Source: Acanthochromis polyacanthus (lineage: Eukaryota > Chordata > Actinopteri > Pomacentridae). From it: a stretch of DNA of 64,000 nucleotides. A program made the position numbers and the translations under genes. Below are positions 20,999-31,161 of the stretch, piece after piece. The stretch spans positions 3,236,534 to 3,300,533 of the forward strand of contig NC_067119.1 of NCBI RefSeq assembly GCF_021347895.1, written 5' to 3'. The notes under the pieces are model-generated. The model had not been told where the DNA came from. It searched no databases and was given only the letters and a program-made list of their open reading frames with translations. Positions within the stretch are counted from its first letter, which is position 1. The number at the start of each line of letters is the position of its first letter.

Positions 20999-21127
20999 CA
21001 CGTTTACATCTGCCGGGTGTCACACTGTGAAGTTCCGGCAGAAACACTGAGTTACTTTCTTCTTCGTCATTGAATTAGGCGGACTAGACGCATCACTGGC
21101 GTATTGCTGCCACCTACTGGATGTTAC
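20999..21127 (-). promoter_or_regulatory. Conserved upstream block of gene 2 with CTCF-like motif (21107-21120)
   Basis: Same block as upstream of gene 1, here pushed away from exon 1 by the 20262-20998 transposon. The minus-strand CCAGTAGGTGGCAG is intact. The block ends at 21127, where it is fused directly to the start of the unit 3 spacer. Confidence 0.45.
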
Positions 21128-21390
21128 TCATAGTAAAAATGAATGGTGTCCACTCATTAAATAGTCTTTCTACCCTCTGAGGAAGCAAAAACAGAGGCAT
21201 TCACAAAGTGTTTGATGCATGACAGGTTGTTTCTTCATGTAAAATAGATTTTTGGTTAAAACCTTCCTTTTTGACAAGGCTTATATTTAGGGCTGACTGG
21301 GTGACCCTGAGGGGGTCAGCTGCTGTCTTCATTGGCACATCTGGCTTCCTCTTGGACGTCCCTTAGTTCTGCCCCTAGTTCTGCTGCTAT

Positions 21391-22481
21391 GGGAGACGCC
21401 AGTGTTTACAAACAGTGACGTCACAAAGTCACGTGATTACCCCGCTGGTTGGCAAAAGGAACCAGAGGAACAATGGCTGATGCGAACTATCCTTCCGTGA
21501 AATTATCCGATTATGCTCAATCCTTATCACCTGAGGCCCGACAAATATACGTGAGTAAGCTGAGATATCAGGGAAACAGTAAAACCTTGCCAGATCCCTA
21601 CAATTTGAAGACTGTGTGGGTTGACGATCCTTCATTCTGGCCGGACATTTCCTTCACCGACATTTATTTTTACTTGATTGGCACCGCTGGGCAGTTCACC
21701 CACCCAAAAATATATAATTATGAATTAAAAATAATATATCTTCTGTTAATCTTCAACAAGATGTCAAAGAAACGTCAATACGTTGCTGTATTTTTTCTCT
21801 GCAGTATGGCTTCTATGTAACAGTAACAGACCCACAGCATTGGTGATCGAAAATAGGACAATTCTAAAAAAACGATCGCTAGATGCATACAGAAACAAAT
21901 GTGGTTACAAATAGGAGGCTGCTGGCTTAAGGAGATGTTATTGAATATACTTCAATCGACTTTAGTGCACTTTCATCGCCTAAAAAGCGATCGGTAACAC
22001 ATGATAACACTGAACCAAACCGAAAGTGTAGAGATCGCTTCACGCGAAGGATGCGACACTAAATCAATATTTTTTGGTAAATAAGCTCAAAGTTGGACAT
22101 ACTAAACATGCTAAACTGTTGAATAGTTTACCCGAAGAAAAGTGGGAGCCACAAACACCATCTCTGCTGCTTACTGGGGTACAATTTTTCCTGTTGATGG
22201 CTGAAGCCACCGCCATCTTCTCTCTCCTGACATCGGTATTCGGTGAAATTCCAAGCCTGCTCCCTTCTCAAAACGCTTCGTACAACCAACAACTACACAC
22301 GATATTACCATTGTGGTAAATACATGTGCAATTTCATTCATGAAAAGCGATAACTTTACGTATTTGTTTCAAACCCGATACCGTTCTCGTAGCAAGCCGT
22401 TATGTTACTGCCAGTTCTTGCCAACCAGTAGCAGTCTTGTACCACGTGACCATAGCAAATGACGACACGCTGGCGTCTCCC
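21391..22481 (+). mobile_element. ISL2EU-type element with AT target duplication
   Basis: The termini GGGAGACGCCAG and CTGGCGTCTCCC are inverted repeats, flanked by AT on both sides (21389-21390 and 22482-22483). Units 4 and 5 show the unfilled site ctgctataggcc, which matches exactly one AT. The plus strand encodes the N-terminal part of the YqaJ/SWIM-type protein that I associate with ISL2EU elements. The internal part is deleted and non-coding. Confidence 0.75.
21473..21790 (+). pseudogene. YqaJ-associated ISL2EU protein, N-terminal remnant
   Basis: Reads MADANYPSVKLSDYAQSLS, then YVSKLRYQGNSKTLPDPYN, VDDPSFWPDISFTDIYFYL, after which the family pattern is lost. The layout (short acidic start, RYxxKL, DPY, P-D-I-x-x-x-x-I-Y-x-Y-L) parallels the minus-strand protein of the element at 28326-29420. 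The nuclease domain itself is absent. Confidence 0.55.
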
Positions 22482-22483
22482 AT

Positions 22484-23222
22484 AGGCCGAGGCTGCTGGG
22501 GGACCTCTCTGGATGCACTGAGCCCTTCTCTATCTACCTTCAGATTTAATATATATGCAGTTATTGCATTACACTAACTCTGTTTCTCCCCATGTCCTTT
22601 CTTCGAGTGTCCCTGGTCCCACAGCTGGATGCTTCAGATCTGTGGTTGCTGTCCCACCAACTGGTCTAGTCTCCATCATGTCCACTGTGGGATGCTGCTG
22701 CTGAGCTTCCTCCAGCCCACTGCTTCCAGCTGCTCATTTCCACCAGTCAACTCTGCATCACCCTCACTATACTTGATATGCTCTTCTACATATTTTGGAG
22801 TTTCCTACCAGCTATATATATATTACATTTTTGCCAGAGTTGTAAATCATAAGAGTAAAGAAGAATCAGTTTCAATGTTAGCTTCTACTTTGTATCGCCT
22901 GTCTCATCATGCATGTATCAAATTGTGTGTTTTATGTTCCCTGTTCCCCTCCCCCTCTCTACCCCCCTTTACCCCTCTCGACCCCTCCTTACCCCTCTCG
23001 ACACCTCTACCTCTTCTGTCCCTCTCAACCCGCCCGACCAGCAGCAGATGGTCGCCCCCCATAAAGAGCCGGGTTCTGCTCAAGGTTTTTTTCCTGTTAA
23101 AAGGGTGTTTTTTTTGTCACTGTTGCCTTTGGGCTGCTCTGGGGGTTCATATGGGTTCTGTAAAGCATGTTGAGACAATTTTACAGTAATTGGTGCTATA
23201 TAAATAAAACTGAAATTAAATT
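22484..23222 (+). repeat. Unit 3 downstream spacer ending in LINE 3' tail
   Basis: Copy of the unit 2 block at about 11020-11705, ending gtaaagcatgttgagac and ggtgctatataaataaaac. It includes a pyrimidine-rich tract (22940-23040), longer than in unit 2. Confidence 0.6.
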
Positions 23223-23371
23223 GGTTATGTCTTTGATATCTGACTCAGAGATATTCTTGCCGATCTTCAATGTTACATTCATTACTAAACAACTTGTAAA
23301 TGTTCATCTGCTTGAAAACATTCAAAACATTTCATGAAGCAGTCATGGAGCTGTAGACATTTTATGACAAC

Positions 23372-23377
23372 TTTATT
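23372..23377 (-). terminator. Predicted poly(A) signal of ZNF gene 3
   Basis: Minus-strand AATAAA about 490 bp past the stop, at the position conserved in genes 2, 4 and 5. Confidence 0.55.
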
Positions 23378-23866
23378 TCACGTCCACATCTCCTCTGCTG
23401 CAGTGACACACTCTGTTGTGTCCTACTGTCACAATGTCTCTGTATCTCGTTTCCTCCTTTTACTTGAAAGACAGCAGAGCTCAAGCTGAGTGGATTCCAG
23501 CAGTATGTTCACACCTGAACAGCCATGTTCTCTCAGCAGGATGTGAAAATGTTCCAAAGAGCTTCACAATATCTCCAATCACTGCTCTGCTGATGAAGGA
23601 TGTCATGATAGCAGAAATGTAGCAGTCTGTACCAATACCATATCCATCCAGACATTCAGTTTGGTTCTTCTTCCTGCTCTACCACCACCACAGTCCAGAC
23701 TCCATCTGGTCTAATCATCAAGGATTGCTTACATACTTGCTCACAATTGTTGTTGAAGCACAGACTAAAGGTGCTTTAAATCTAAAACATCTACTTTTAA
23801 CCTCTACCAATGGATTCTCATGTGGGCTTTTAATCGATGATATCTCTGAAACATTAGCTGCAGGTT

Positions 23867-26659
23867 TTACAAGAGCTTCTCACCTGTGTGACATCTCATG
23901 TGGTCAGTCAAAGAAGACCGTTGACTGAAGCTTTTTCCACAGGTTCCACAAGAATGTGGCTTCTCACCTGTGTGACATCTCATGTGAGCGGTCAAACTGA
24001 TCCGTCGACTAAAGCTTTTTCCACAGGTTCCACAAGAATATGGCTTCTCATCTGTGTGACATCTCATGTGGGCAGTCAAATGGGGCCGTTGACTGAAGCT
24101 TTTTCCACAGGTTCCACAAGAATATGGCTTCTCACCTGTGTGACATCTCATGTGGGCAGTCAAAGAGTCCCGTCGACTAAAGCTTTTTCCACAGGTTCCA
24201 CAAGAATATGGTTTCTCACCTGTGTGACATCTCATGTGGGCAGTCAATTTGGAACGTTGACTGAAGCTTTTTCCACAGGTTCCACAAGAATATGGCTTCT
24301 CACCTGTGTGACATCTCATGTGGGCAGTCAATTTGGAACCTTGACTAAAGCTTTTTTCACAGGTTCCACAAGAATATGGCTTCTCACCTGTGTGACATCT
24401 CATGTGGGCAGTCAATTTGGAACGCTGACTGAAGCTTTTTCTACAGCTTCCACAAGAATGTGGCTTCTCACCTGTGTGACATCTCATGTGGGCAGTCAAT
24501 TTGGAACGTTGACTGAAGCTTTTTCCACAGGTTCCACAAGAATATGGCTTCTCATCTGTGTGACATCTCATGTGGGCAGTCAATTTGGAACGCTGACTGA
24601 AGCTTTTTCTACAGGTTCCACAAGAATGTGGCTTCTCACCTGTGTGACATCTCATGTGGGCAGTCAATTTGGAATGTTGACTGAAGCTTTTTCCACAGGT
24701 TCCACAAGAATGTGGTTTCTCACCTGTGTGACATCTGATGTGGGCAGTCAATTTGGAACGTTGACTGAAGCTTTTTCCACAGGTTCCACAAGAATATGGC
24801 TTCTCACCTGTGTGACGTCTCATGTGGGCAGTCAAATAGGACCGTTGAGTAAAGCTTTTTCCACAGGTTCCACAAGAATATGGCTTCTCACCTGTGTGAC
24901 GTCTCATGTGGGCAGTCAAATAGGACCGTTGAGTAAAGCTTTTTCCACAGGTTCCACAAGAATATGGCTTCTCACCTGTGTGACGTCTCATGTGGGCAGT
25001 CAATTTGGAACATTGACTGAAGCTTTTTCCACAGATCCCACAAGAATATGGCTTCTCACCTGTGTGATGTCTCATGTGGACAGTCAAAACGGACCGATGA
25101 CTGAAGCTTTTTCCACAGGTTCCACAAGAATATGGCTTCTCACCTGTGTGACGTCTCATGTGGGCAGTCAAATAGGACCGATGCCTAAAGATTTTTCCAC
25201 AGGTTCCACAAGAATATGGCTTCTCACCTGTATGACATCTCATGTGGGCAGTCAATTTGGAACATTGACTGAAGCTTCTTCCACAGGTTCCACAAGAATA
25301 TGGCTTTCCAATTTTGTGAACTGCCATGTGCCTATTATGTGCTGATGAATCAGAAAAACTTTTTCCACAAGTGTTACAAACATATGGCTTCTCACCTGTG
25401 TGACGTCTCATGTGGGCAGTCAAATTGGAACGTTTACTAAAGCTTTTTCCACAGGTTCCACAAGAATATGGCTTCTCACCTGTATGACGTCTCATGTGGT
25501 CACTCAAATGGGACCGTCGACTGAAGCTCTTTCCACAGGTTCCACAAGAATATGGGTTCTCACCTGTGTGATGTCTCATGTGGGCAGTCAAATTGGAACG
25601 TTGACTGAAGGCTCTTCCACAGGTTTCACAAGAATATGGCTTCTCACCTGTGTGGGTTCTGTGATGTTTGATTAATTTTGATTTATACCTAAAAGCTTTT
25701 CCACAGACATCACATGGTAGAGATTTTCTTGCCTTGTCATTATCACACTGTCTCTCTGACGTTGAAGCATTGTCTACATCATTACTGTGACTGTTGTTAC
25801 TCTGATGTCTTGGTTTCTGCTCGATACATCTAGTTGATCCTGAGTCTACATCCTTGCATCCTTCCTGATCTGGGCTCTCAGCTACACAAGAGATGTGAAA
25901 CAGGAGCTGATCACTGTTTGGTTTTGGTTCACTGTGGTCACTTTCCTCATCAGCAAGAGTCACCTCAAAGGTATCAGTCTCCTGTTTCAATCCAATTAAC
26001 TCTTCCTCCTGACTGGAGCAGAGTTCATCCTGTTCCACTTTAATTTGTGGTAACCCTGGGTTTAATTGGTCCAGACTGGTGCACAATTCTTCCTCTTCCA
26101 TTTTAATTTGAGAAATCTCTGGGTTTAATTGGTCCAGACTGGTGCACAATTCTTCCTCTTCCATTTTAATTTGAGAAATCTCTGGGTTTAATTGGTCCAG
26201 ACTGGTGCAAAATTCTTCCTCTTCCATTTTAATTTGAGAAAAGTCTGGGTTTAATTGGTCCAGACTGGTGCACAATTCTTCCTGTTCCATTTTAATTTGA
26301 GAAATCTCTGGGTTTAATTGGTCCAGACTGGTGCACAATTCTTCCTCTTCCATTTTAATTTGAGAAATCTCTGGGTTTAATTGGTCCAGACTGGTGCAAA
26401 ATTCTTCCTCTTCCATTTTAATTTGAGAAAAGTCTGGGTTTAATTGGTCCAGACTGGTGCACAATTCTTCCTCTTCCATTTTAATTTGAGAAATCTCTGG
26501 GTTTGATTGGTCCTGACTGGTGCAGAGTTTCTGCTGCTGGTCTTTAATCCGTAGAGGCTCTGGGTCCTCATGGTCCACCATGGAGTTTTGTCTCCTGGCC
26601 ATGGGGCTGATGGTCAACAACAGTCCTCTCATTCTCACAGACATAAGACTGTGGGAGCT
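23867..26659 (-). CDS. ZNF gene 3, exon 2: 22 C2H2 fingers, frame-uncoupled from exon 1
   Basis: The largest exon in the cluster. After tccctccag|AGCTCC it has eight 63-bp repeats (CTSxDQxNPxxxQIKxE), more than any paralogue, then [11 protein letters not shown] and 22 fingers. Fingers 12-18 are seven in a row with the same contact residues at helix positions -1, 2, 3, 6 (Q, S, K, A). Fingers 10 and 11 are identical at the DNA level. Finger 5 is the DSSAHNRH type with a KIGKP linker. It shares with gene 2 the 1-bp insertion (near 26590) that puts the fingers in the [12 protein letters not shown] frame, unreachable from exon 1. The 3' end has lost 5 bp (near 23874), so the last finger of the family is replaced by GEKLL-stop. 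The long open frame is against simple decay. Confidence 0.8.
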   Translation of the reverse strand, partial: SSHSLMSVRMRGLLLTISPMARRQNSMVDHEDPEPLRIKDQQQKLCTSQDQSNPEISQIKMEEEELCTSLDQLNPDFSQIKMEEEEFCTSLDQLNPEISQIKMEEEELCTSLDQLNPEISQIKMEQEELCTSLDQLNPDFSQIKMEEEEFCTSLDQLNPEISQIKMEEEELCTSLDQLNPEISQIKMEEEELCTSLDQLNPGLPQIKVEQDELCSSQEEELIGLKQETDTFEVTLADEESDHSEPKPNSDQLLFHISCVAESPDQEGCKDVDSGSTRCIEQKPRHQSNNSHSNDVDNASTSERQCDNDKARKSLPCDVCGKAFRYKSKLIKHHRTHTGEKPYSCETCGRAFSQRSNLTAHMRHHTGENPYSCGTCGKSFSRRSHLSDHMRRHTGEKPYSCGTCGKSFSKRSNLTAHMRRHTGEKPYVCNTCGKSFSDSSAHNRHMAVHKIGKPYSCGTCGRSFSQCSKLTAHMRCHTGEKPYSCGTCGKIFRHRSYLTAHMRRHTGEKPYSCGTCGKSFSHRSVLTVHMRHHTGEKPYSCGICGKSFSQCSKLTAHMRRHTGEKPYSCGTCGKSFTQRSYLTAHMRRHTGEKPYSCGTCGKSFTQRSYLTAHMRRHTGEKPYSCGTCGKSFSQRSKLTAHIRCHTGEKPHSCGTCGKSFSQHSKLTAHMRCHTGEKPHSCGTCRKSFSQRSKLTAHMRCHTDEKPYSCGTCGKSFSQRSKLTAHMRCHTGEKPHSCGSCRKSFSQRSKLTAHMRCHTGEKPYSCGTCEKSFSQGSKLTAHMRCHTGEKPYSCGTCGKSFSQRSKLTAHMRCHTGEKPYSCGTCGKSFSRRDSLTAHMRCHTGEKPYSCGTCGKSFSQRPHLTAHMRCHTDEKPYSCGTCGKSFSRRISLTAHMRCHTGEKPHSCGTCGKSFSQRSSLTDHMRCHTGEKLL

Positions 26660-28325
26660 CTGGAGGGACAAAGACACAAAAGACAATGGTTACTACTGTG
26701 ATGATGAGAGAACACACATCTGTCACTTTGTCCAGGACTGGCTGTCTCCAACAAAATCAGCTCAAGAGTCGAATGTTTGAAGGAGAAAGAATATGATGGT
26801 TTATAATAGAAGTCTTGGAGCCATGACACAGCAGCAGGAATGATACAAGCATCTCCAAATGACTGAACATTTCTATGAACACGTTGTTCATAGTGTCACC
26901 TGCTGTAGAGGAAATTATATGTTTTACACTTTAATGTTGTACTATATGTACTTTTAATAAATTTATCTGCATTTTTTTTCATTTCCTTTAAATTAACTTC
27001 TTTTCTATTTGTTGTTGCAATTAGTGTCTTACATGCTTTTACTTTTTCCATTTCTTGTCTTTCTTTGGCTGTTTTACTCAATCAGTTTTAATTATTCTAG
27101 AAATGGGTGTCCATTGTATTCAGTGAACCTTTTCTGATTAAAGTGATTTCATTTGTTATTACACTACTTTATTTTTTACATTTTACTCTGAAAAACCTCT
27201 GTGTATGTTAAGGCACTACATAAATAATGTTGCTTGATTTGTTACTCAAGACCTTTTTTGCGAGCTGTTCTTGTTGACGTGTTTGTGGAACTTTCATGAA
27301 AGTTCTTCGACATTTCAGGTGTCAGAGTCATCTGCTTCACATTTAACAGAACAAAAGGAAATCAAGCTTTTCATAGGATCTTATTACTTTTATTGTTTTG
27401 AATTCCACAGCTGACTTACAAATAGAATAGCAGAAGCTTGCTCGGTTACAAAGGACCAATTTCCAATGTAGGAACTTGCGTAATTTTGTTTTGAGGCAAC
27501 CAGAACATTTGTGTGTGTTCTGACCGCAAGAATTGCTCCTCCAGAAACTTTTTATGGCCATTTTTGTGGGAGGAAAAAGCAACCATTCCAGGGTATGTGG
27601 GTCTGAGCAGCTGTGAAAAACCACCGTGCAGGTTCTGAAGCTGATTAGTTTAGCTTGTAGATGACAACATGCACGAGTTTTCTGCCCTGTTCATATCCTT
27701 GTGAATTTTCCATCCCTCTTTACACTAAAACATAATTTGGAATTTTTGACTACTGCATGTGCTGCTTTTCAAAGTCCAACTGAATAATTTGAATTGGAGA
27801 AAAAATGTTTAAAACACTAATTTTCTTATTTGGCATTGGTTCGAATATTTTCTAGAGCCCATGTAAGTGAAACACTAATGCTGCGAAAGTATGACACATT
27901 TTTTATTGACACAATCATTGCATCAGCAATCATTATCATTGTGTGGTGGTCTCCGTTTGTTATGGGCAGAACATGTTAAGAGGCTAAATATGAAGGATAT
28001 TGGAATGGAGGCTCTGTGTTTTGCTATTATATGAGTGTGATTGCTGTAGAAACATGCCTTGTGCTTTGTTTTTTCTTGTCTGTGAGGGCTAAACAACGCT
28101 GTGATTGCCATGAAAACGTGCCTAGGACAGAGATTTTATTGTCTGCTAACAGTAAAAGCCATAACATAACACATATTGTCCCATCAGTGATGACAAGCAG
28201 GCCTTGAAGTTGGTGTATTTACACAGGATCAAATAGCGTGCCAGAGCTTCTTGCCACTACCGGAAGTCAGCGCCGATTTGCCATGGCGCAGCTGTTGTCC
28301 GCCAACGAGTGAGCGGTCTAGCTAT
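26660..28325. other. Gene 3 intron, no recognised gene
   Basis: Up to about 26885 it follows the other introns. From there the sequence is unlike the other units and I recognise nothing in it. Open frames are short and lack domain motifs. Confidence 0.5.
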
Positions 28326-28445
28326 ATAGGTGGCTTGCAAATGACGTCACATCCGCCTCATTACTATGCATATCATGAAGTGGTGGTTAGCGGAGCTGAT
28401 TGTTGACTGCAGCGAGCATGGCTAACATTCACTCATCGGTCAAAA

Positions 28446-28667
28446 ATGCCTTTTGCATGTGTAGTTTTAGGTTGTTCTAATCGATCAAATCGCGAAATTG
28501 ATAAAGGATACTTCAGGGTTCCTTGTGAAGAGATTAAAAAAGGGCCTCGCACTAAGGATTTTACGAAAAGACGCAGAGAAAACTGGCTTGATAACATTTC
28601 CTTAAGTTCGAAGGGAGCGGAGTCAAAGAATGCCAGAGTCTGTGGCGATCACTTTATTAAAGGTTAG
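28446..28667 (+). CDS. THAP-domain exon (ISL2EU-type element)
   Basis: MPFACVVLGCSNRSNREIDK begins a THAP zinc-binding domain: C-x4-C near the start, an N-W core (RRENWLDNI), and C-x2-H (VCGDHF) near the end, fitting the C2CH pattern. A good donor follows (ATTAAAG|gttagt), so this is a first exon that originally spliced to a transposase exon. That exon is no longer in the element. The open frame is intact. THAP domains bind DNA, in transposases often at the element ends. Confidence 0.7.
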   Translation: MPFACVVLGCSNRSNREIDKGYFRVPCEEIKKGPRTKDFTKRRRENWLDNISLSSKGAESKNARVCGDHFIKG

Positions 28668-28803
28668 TGAATTATGATGATATACATGCTTAGAGCCTTT
28701 CTGGGTTGGTTTTAAGACCCATTCTTTAAAGATTGGTAACACTAACTACCCACTTAACAAGCTAACGTTCGCTGTTTTTAGCTTGTTTACTGTCACAAAA
28801 CTG

Positions 28804-29364
28804 TCACATTGAAGGATTATTTACCCTGCCATGCAGTCGCAGTGCGCGGTTATTATTTCTCCATCTTCTTTTATCAACAACCAGAGTTGGTGTTTTTGAT
28901 AAACATTGCGAATGTTTCACCTGAAAAGAACAGCAGAAACACGTTTTAGCATCCACCGAGCTAACACACCTAGCAAGAACAAGTTTACATAAATCGTTAC
29001 TTACACGGCTTTTTATGATGCAGGATTTGTCTTTCAGGATCTTAACTCCGACTTCTTTAACCCATCCACAGACAAAGAAATTGTATGAATCCATGCTTTT
29101 CCAAGCCTTCATTTGTTTAGCAATGCAAAAGCTTGTTTGTAGCACCAGATAGTTTGAGATGTCAGGGAACTGAACTGGCGGATATTTTTCCAACTCGTAG
29201 GTCAAATCCTTCGTGGATAACGCATACGGATCTATGCCATCACAAAATTTGAGTTTTTCGATGTATCGAGTTTGAGAACTAGAATCTAAAGTACGAAAAT
29301 ACTCCGAAAAAGAGTCGCGTTTTCCTTGCTCTGCGGCAGTCCAGTTGGTTGGCCTGACCACCAC
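28804..29364 (-). pseudogene. YqaJ/SWIM-type ISL2EU protein, N-terminal exons
   Basis: First exon (29364-29005): VVRPTNWTAAEQGKRDSF, RYIEKLKFCDGIDPYALS, YPPVQFPDISNYLV, QMKAWKSMDSYNFFVCGWV, KDKSCIIKSR, with donor gtaagt. A second exon after ttcttttcag (28920 downwards) starts VKHSQCLSKTPTLVV. The sequence resembles the long fish proteins that carry a SWIM finger and a YqaJ exonuclease domain. Only the N-terminal part remains, so no nuclease is encoded here. Confidence 0.6.
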
Positions 29365-29431
29365 TTCATTAACCGGAAGTTAATGCCACCGCTAAAGTCA
29401 CGTGTTTGCAAGCCATCTATATATACGTCAT

Positions 29432-29710
29432 TGGCCGTCTCAGTCTGCTGTGTCTGGTTGCCGTGGTAAGATGACCAGTTTAAGCTCCGCTAGCAAAATG
29501 CTAATTAAGTTTAACCTCTGTGCTGAATAAATTGTTTTGTGTTTTTAGCATTATCTGGAGGTTACCACGTGCACGACTGTGAGAGTAATATCAGTGTGTT
29601 TTACCAGCTCCTGCAAATAAACGGCGGATTTGATGCCAATAGGGAGGATGCTCACAGTTTGATTATCTACACAATGCAAGAGAGAGTACACAACCACTAC
29701 ACATGCTATA
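29432..29710 (+). other. Block shared only by units 2 and 3 (partner of 19690-19960)
   Basis: Same sequence as in the gene 2 intron with few differences. The open frame has three amino-acid changes (for example REDAHS versus RENAPS). It supports units 2 and 3 being sister copies. Confidence 0.5.
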
Positions 29711-29744
29711 ACTGGAATTATTCACCATCAAAACGCATACACAC

Positions 29745-29920
29745 CTATGCGCTGTAAGGGGATGTGTGGTTTCCAGATGACATCCAGCAGTCTGCGCTGA
29801 CGATCGATCTCCTCCTGGTACTGGACGATGGGTTTTTTTTTCAAACTCTGAGAATATTTCTCCAGCAGCAGCAGTTAGTCTGTCGCTGATCAACTCTCTC
29901 AGATACTCAACTGAACACAT
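29745..29920 (-). pseudogene. ZNF gene 3, exon 1 (net +4-bp frameshift)
   Basis: Reads MCSVEYLRELISDRLTAAAG, EIFSEFEKK, and then goes out of frame because the tract GATGGTTTTTT of gene 1 has grown to GATGGGTTTTTTTTT (near 29827-29841). The exon is 176 nt instead of 172. The donor CGCATAG|gtgtg is intact. Splicing to exon 2 gives neither the family frame nor the finger frame, so a normal two-exon product is not possible. Confidence 0.85.
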
Positions 29921-29953
29921 CGTCACTTTAACGCTCTGATATTTCTCATTCAT

Positions 29954-30135
29954 ACTATAATACAGCCGTTTCAGAGCTCAGTCCACACAGCAGTGAAGCT
30001 AACTCTGTTCATGCTTCTTTGTTTGCATCCGCCGGGTGAAGTTCCGGCAGAAACACTGAGTTACTTTCTTCTTCCTCATTGAATTAGGCGGACTAGACTC
30101 ATCACTGGCGTATTGCTGCCACCTACTGGATGTTA
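29954..30135 (-). promoter_or_regulatory. Conserved upstream block of gene 3 with CTCF-like motif (30116-30129)
   Basis: Same block as upstream of genes 1, 2 and 4. The minus-strand CCAGTAGGTGGCAG is unchanged. A small deletion removes the gtcacactgt stretch seen in the other copies. Confidence 0.45.
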
Positions 30136-30229
30136 CTCATAGTCCTTAGAGAATCCTCCATATTTTCTTATGCAGTCCTGTGGTCATGAGAAAGTTCAGA
30201 AGTTTCTTCATATTTGTCCGCTCCTCCAT

Positions 30230-30690
30230 GTTAAGTAGAAAGCAAAGATTAAAAACAGTTCGTCCAGCTGCTTCTAGTCTCTAATGTTTCTTCTGTTGGC
30301 GTGAGTAGAGCTTACACTTAAGAAGAACATTTCTCACAGTTTCTGGTTCACCACACTCACAGTTCCTATCTCTGTGCTTCCCAATCAAAGCCAGTCCACT
30401 TTTCAGACTGCAGTGTCTGAGTCTTAGCCAGGTTAGAACAATTGAGTCTCTTCTTGCACCACTGAAGTGCCTTCTTACTTTTCCCATTTTACCTTGAATA
30501 GCAAAATCAGTCCCCCTCTTCTTTTGTTTCCTGAACCCTCTGCCATATTTCTTTGACTGGTTTGTTCATGACAGAGTCATAATCTGACTTTCTGTGTGCT
30601 AAATCAAATTCTATTCTTTCCTCCTTGGTTGCTCTTTGTGCCAAGCTATCTGCTTCCTCATTGCCCTCCACACAGGAGGGCAATGAGGGC
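30230..30690 (-). mobile_element. I/Nimb-like LINE remnant (unit 3)
   Basis: Encodes VEGNEEADSLAQRATKEER (end of RNase H), KPVKEIWQRVQETKEEGD, then KVRRHFSGARRDSIVLTWLR, GLALIGKHRDRNCECGEPE, VRNVLLKCKLYS. The Cys-containing tail CECGxxExxxxxLxxC is typical of the region after RNase H in these elements. Sequence 5' of VEGNEE is replaced by other DNA at about 30680, next to an 11-bp palindrome. Confidence 0.65.
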
Positions 30691-31161
30691 ATTCCTGCCT
30701 GGAATGGGGGTCCAGGCAGGAATGGGGGGTCCAGGCCTGAGCAGGAGGGTCCAGGAGGGGAAAACCGGTGATGACTGGCTGGGGAGAGCAGACGAGGGTT
30801 CTGGGAGGCTGGATCCCAGACAGCTGAGTTGTGAGGTCTTTGTTCAACGATCTGGCAGGGAGTGGAAGGATGAGCCGGTTCTTATTGCAGAGGTGTGTAA
30901 TCAGAATGATGTTCGTCAGCTGTCCGGGAACCGTAGGGGTGGTTGATTGCCTGAGTGGAGTCAGCTGAGAAGCTAGACTCCACTCAGGCGCCGAGCTGCA
31001 GAGGGAGAGACAGGGCAGAGGAGTGGATGGGAGACAGAGGGAGAGACAGGGCAGAAACTGAGGGACAGAGTGAGAGGGGAGCATGAGTGGGAGAGAGATG
31101 GGGAAAAGGTATTTAGGATGCCAGATGGGAAAGACAGGGGATGAGAAGGGAGCTCTGACAA
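30691..31161. other. G-rich, repeat-like segment between two LINE fragments
   Basis: Purine-rich sequence with short direct repeats (for example gggagagacagggcagag twice, at about 31004 and 31040). No gene is seen. Long open frames on both strands come from the biased composition. Confidence 0.5.

Larger units (their letters stand above)
28326..29420. mobile_element. ISL2EU-type element with THAP and YqaJ-type protein ends
   Basis: The left end ATAGGTGGCTTGCAAA and the right end TTTGCAAGCCATCTAT are inverted repeats with one mismatch, each next to AT (ambiguous because the flank is AT-rich). A THAP protein starts from the left end on the plus strand and a YqaJ/SWIM-type protein starts from the right end on the minus strand, pointing towards each other. 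This is the two-gene plan I associate with ISL2EU transposons. The middle of both genes is deleted, so it is non-autonomous. Confidence 0.7.

Noticed and set aside
23888..25345. Long plus-strand open frame (485 codons) across the gene 3 finger array
   Set aside because: It is the antisense of repeated finger code, which lacks stops in that frame by repetition. The same shadow occurs over the arrays of genes 2, 4 and 5.
27343..27624. 93-codon minus-strand frame in the gene 3 intron
   Set aside because: No recognisable domain, no splice context and no second copy in the window.
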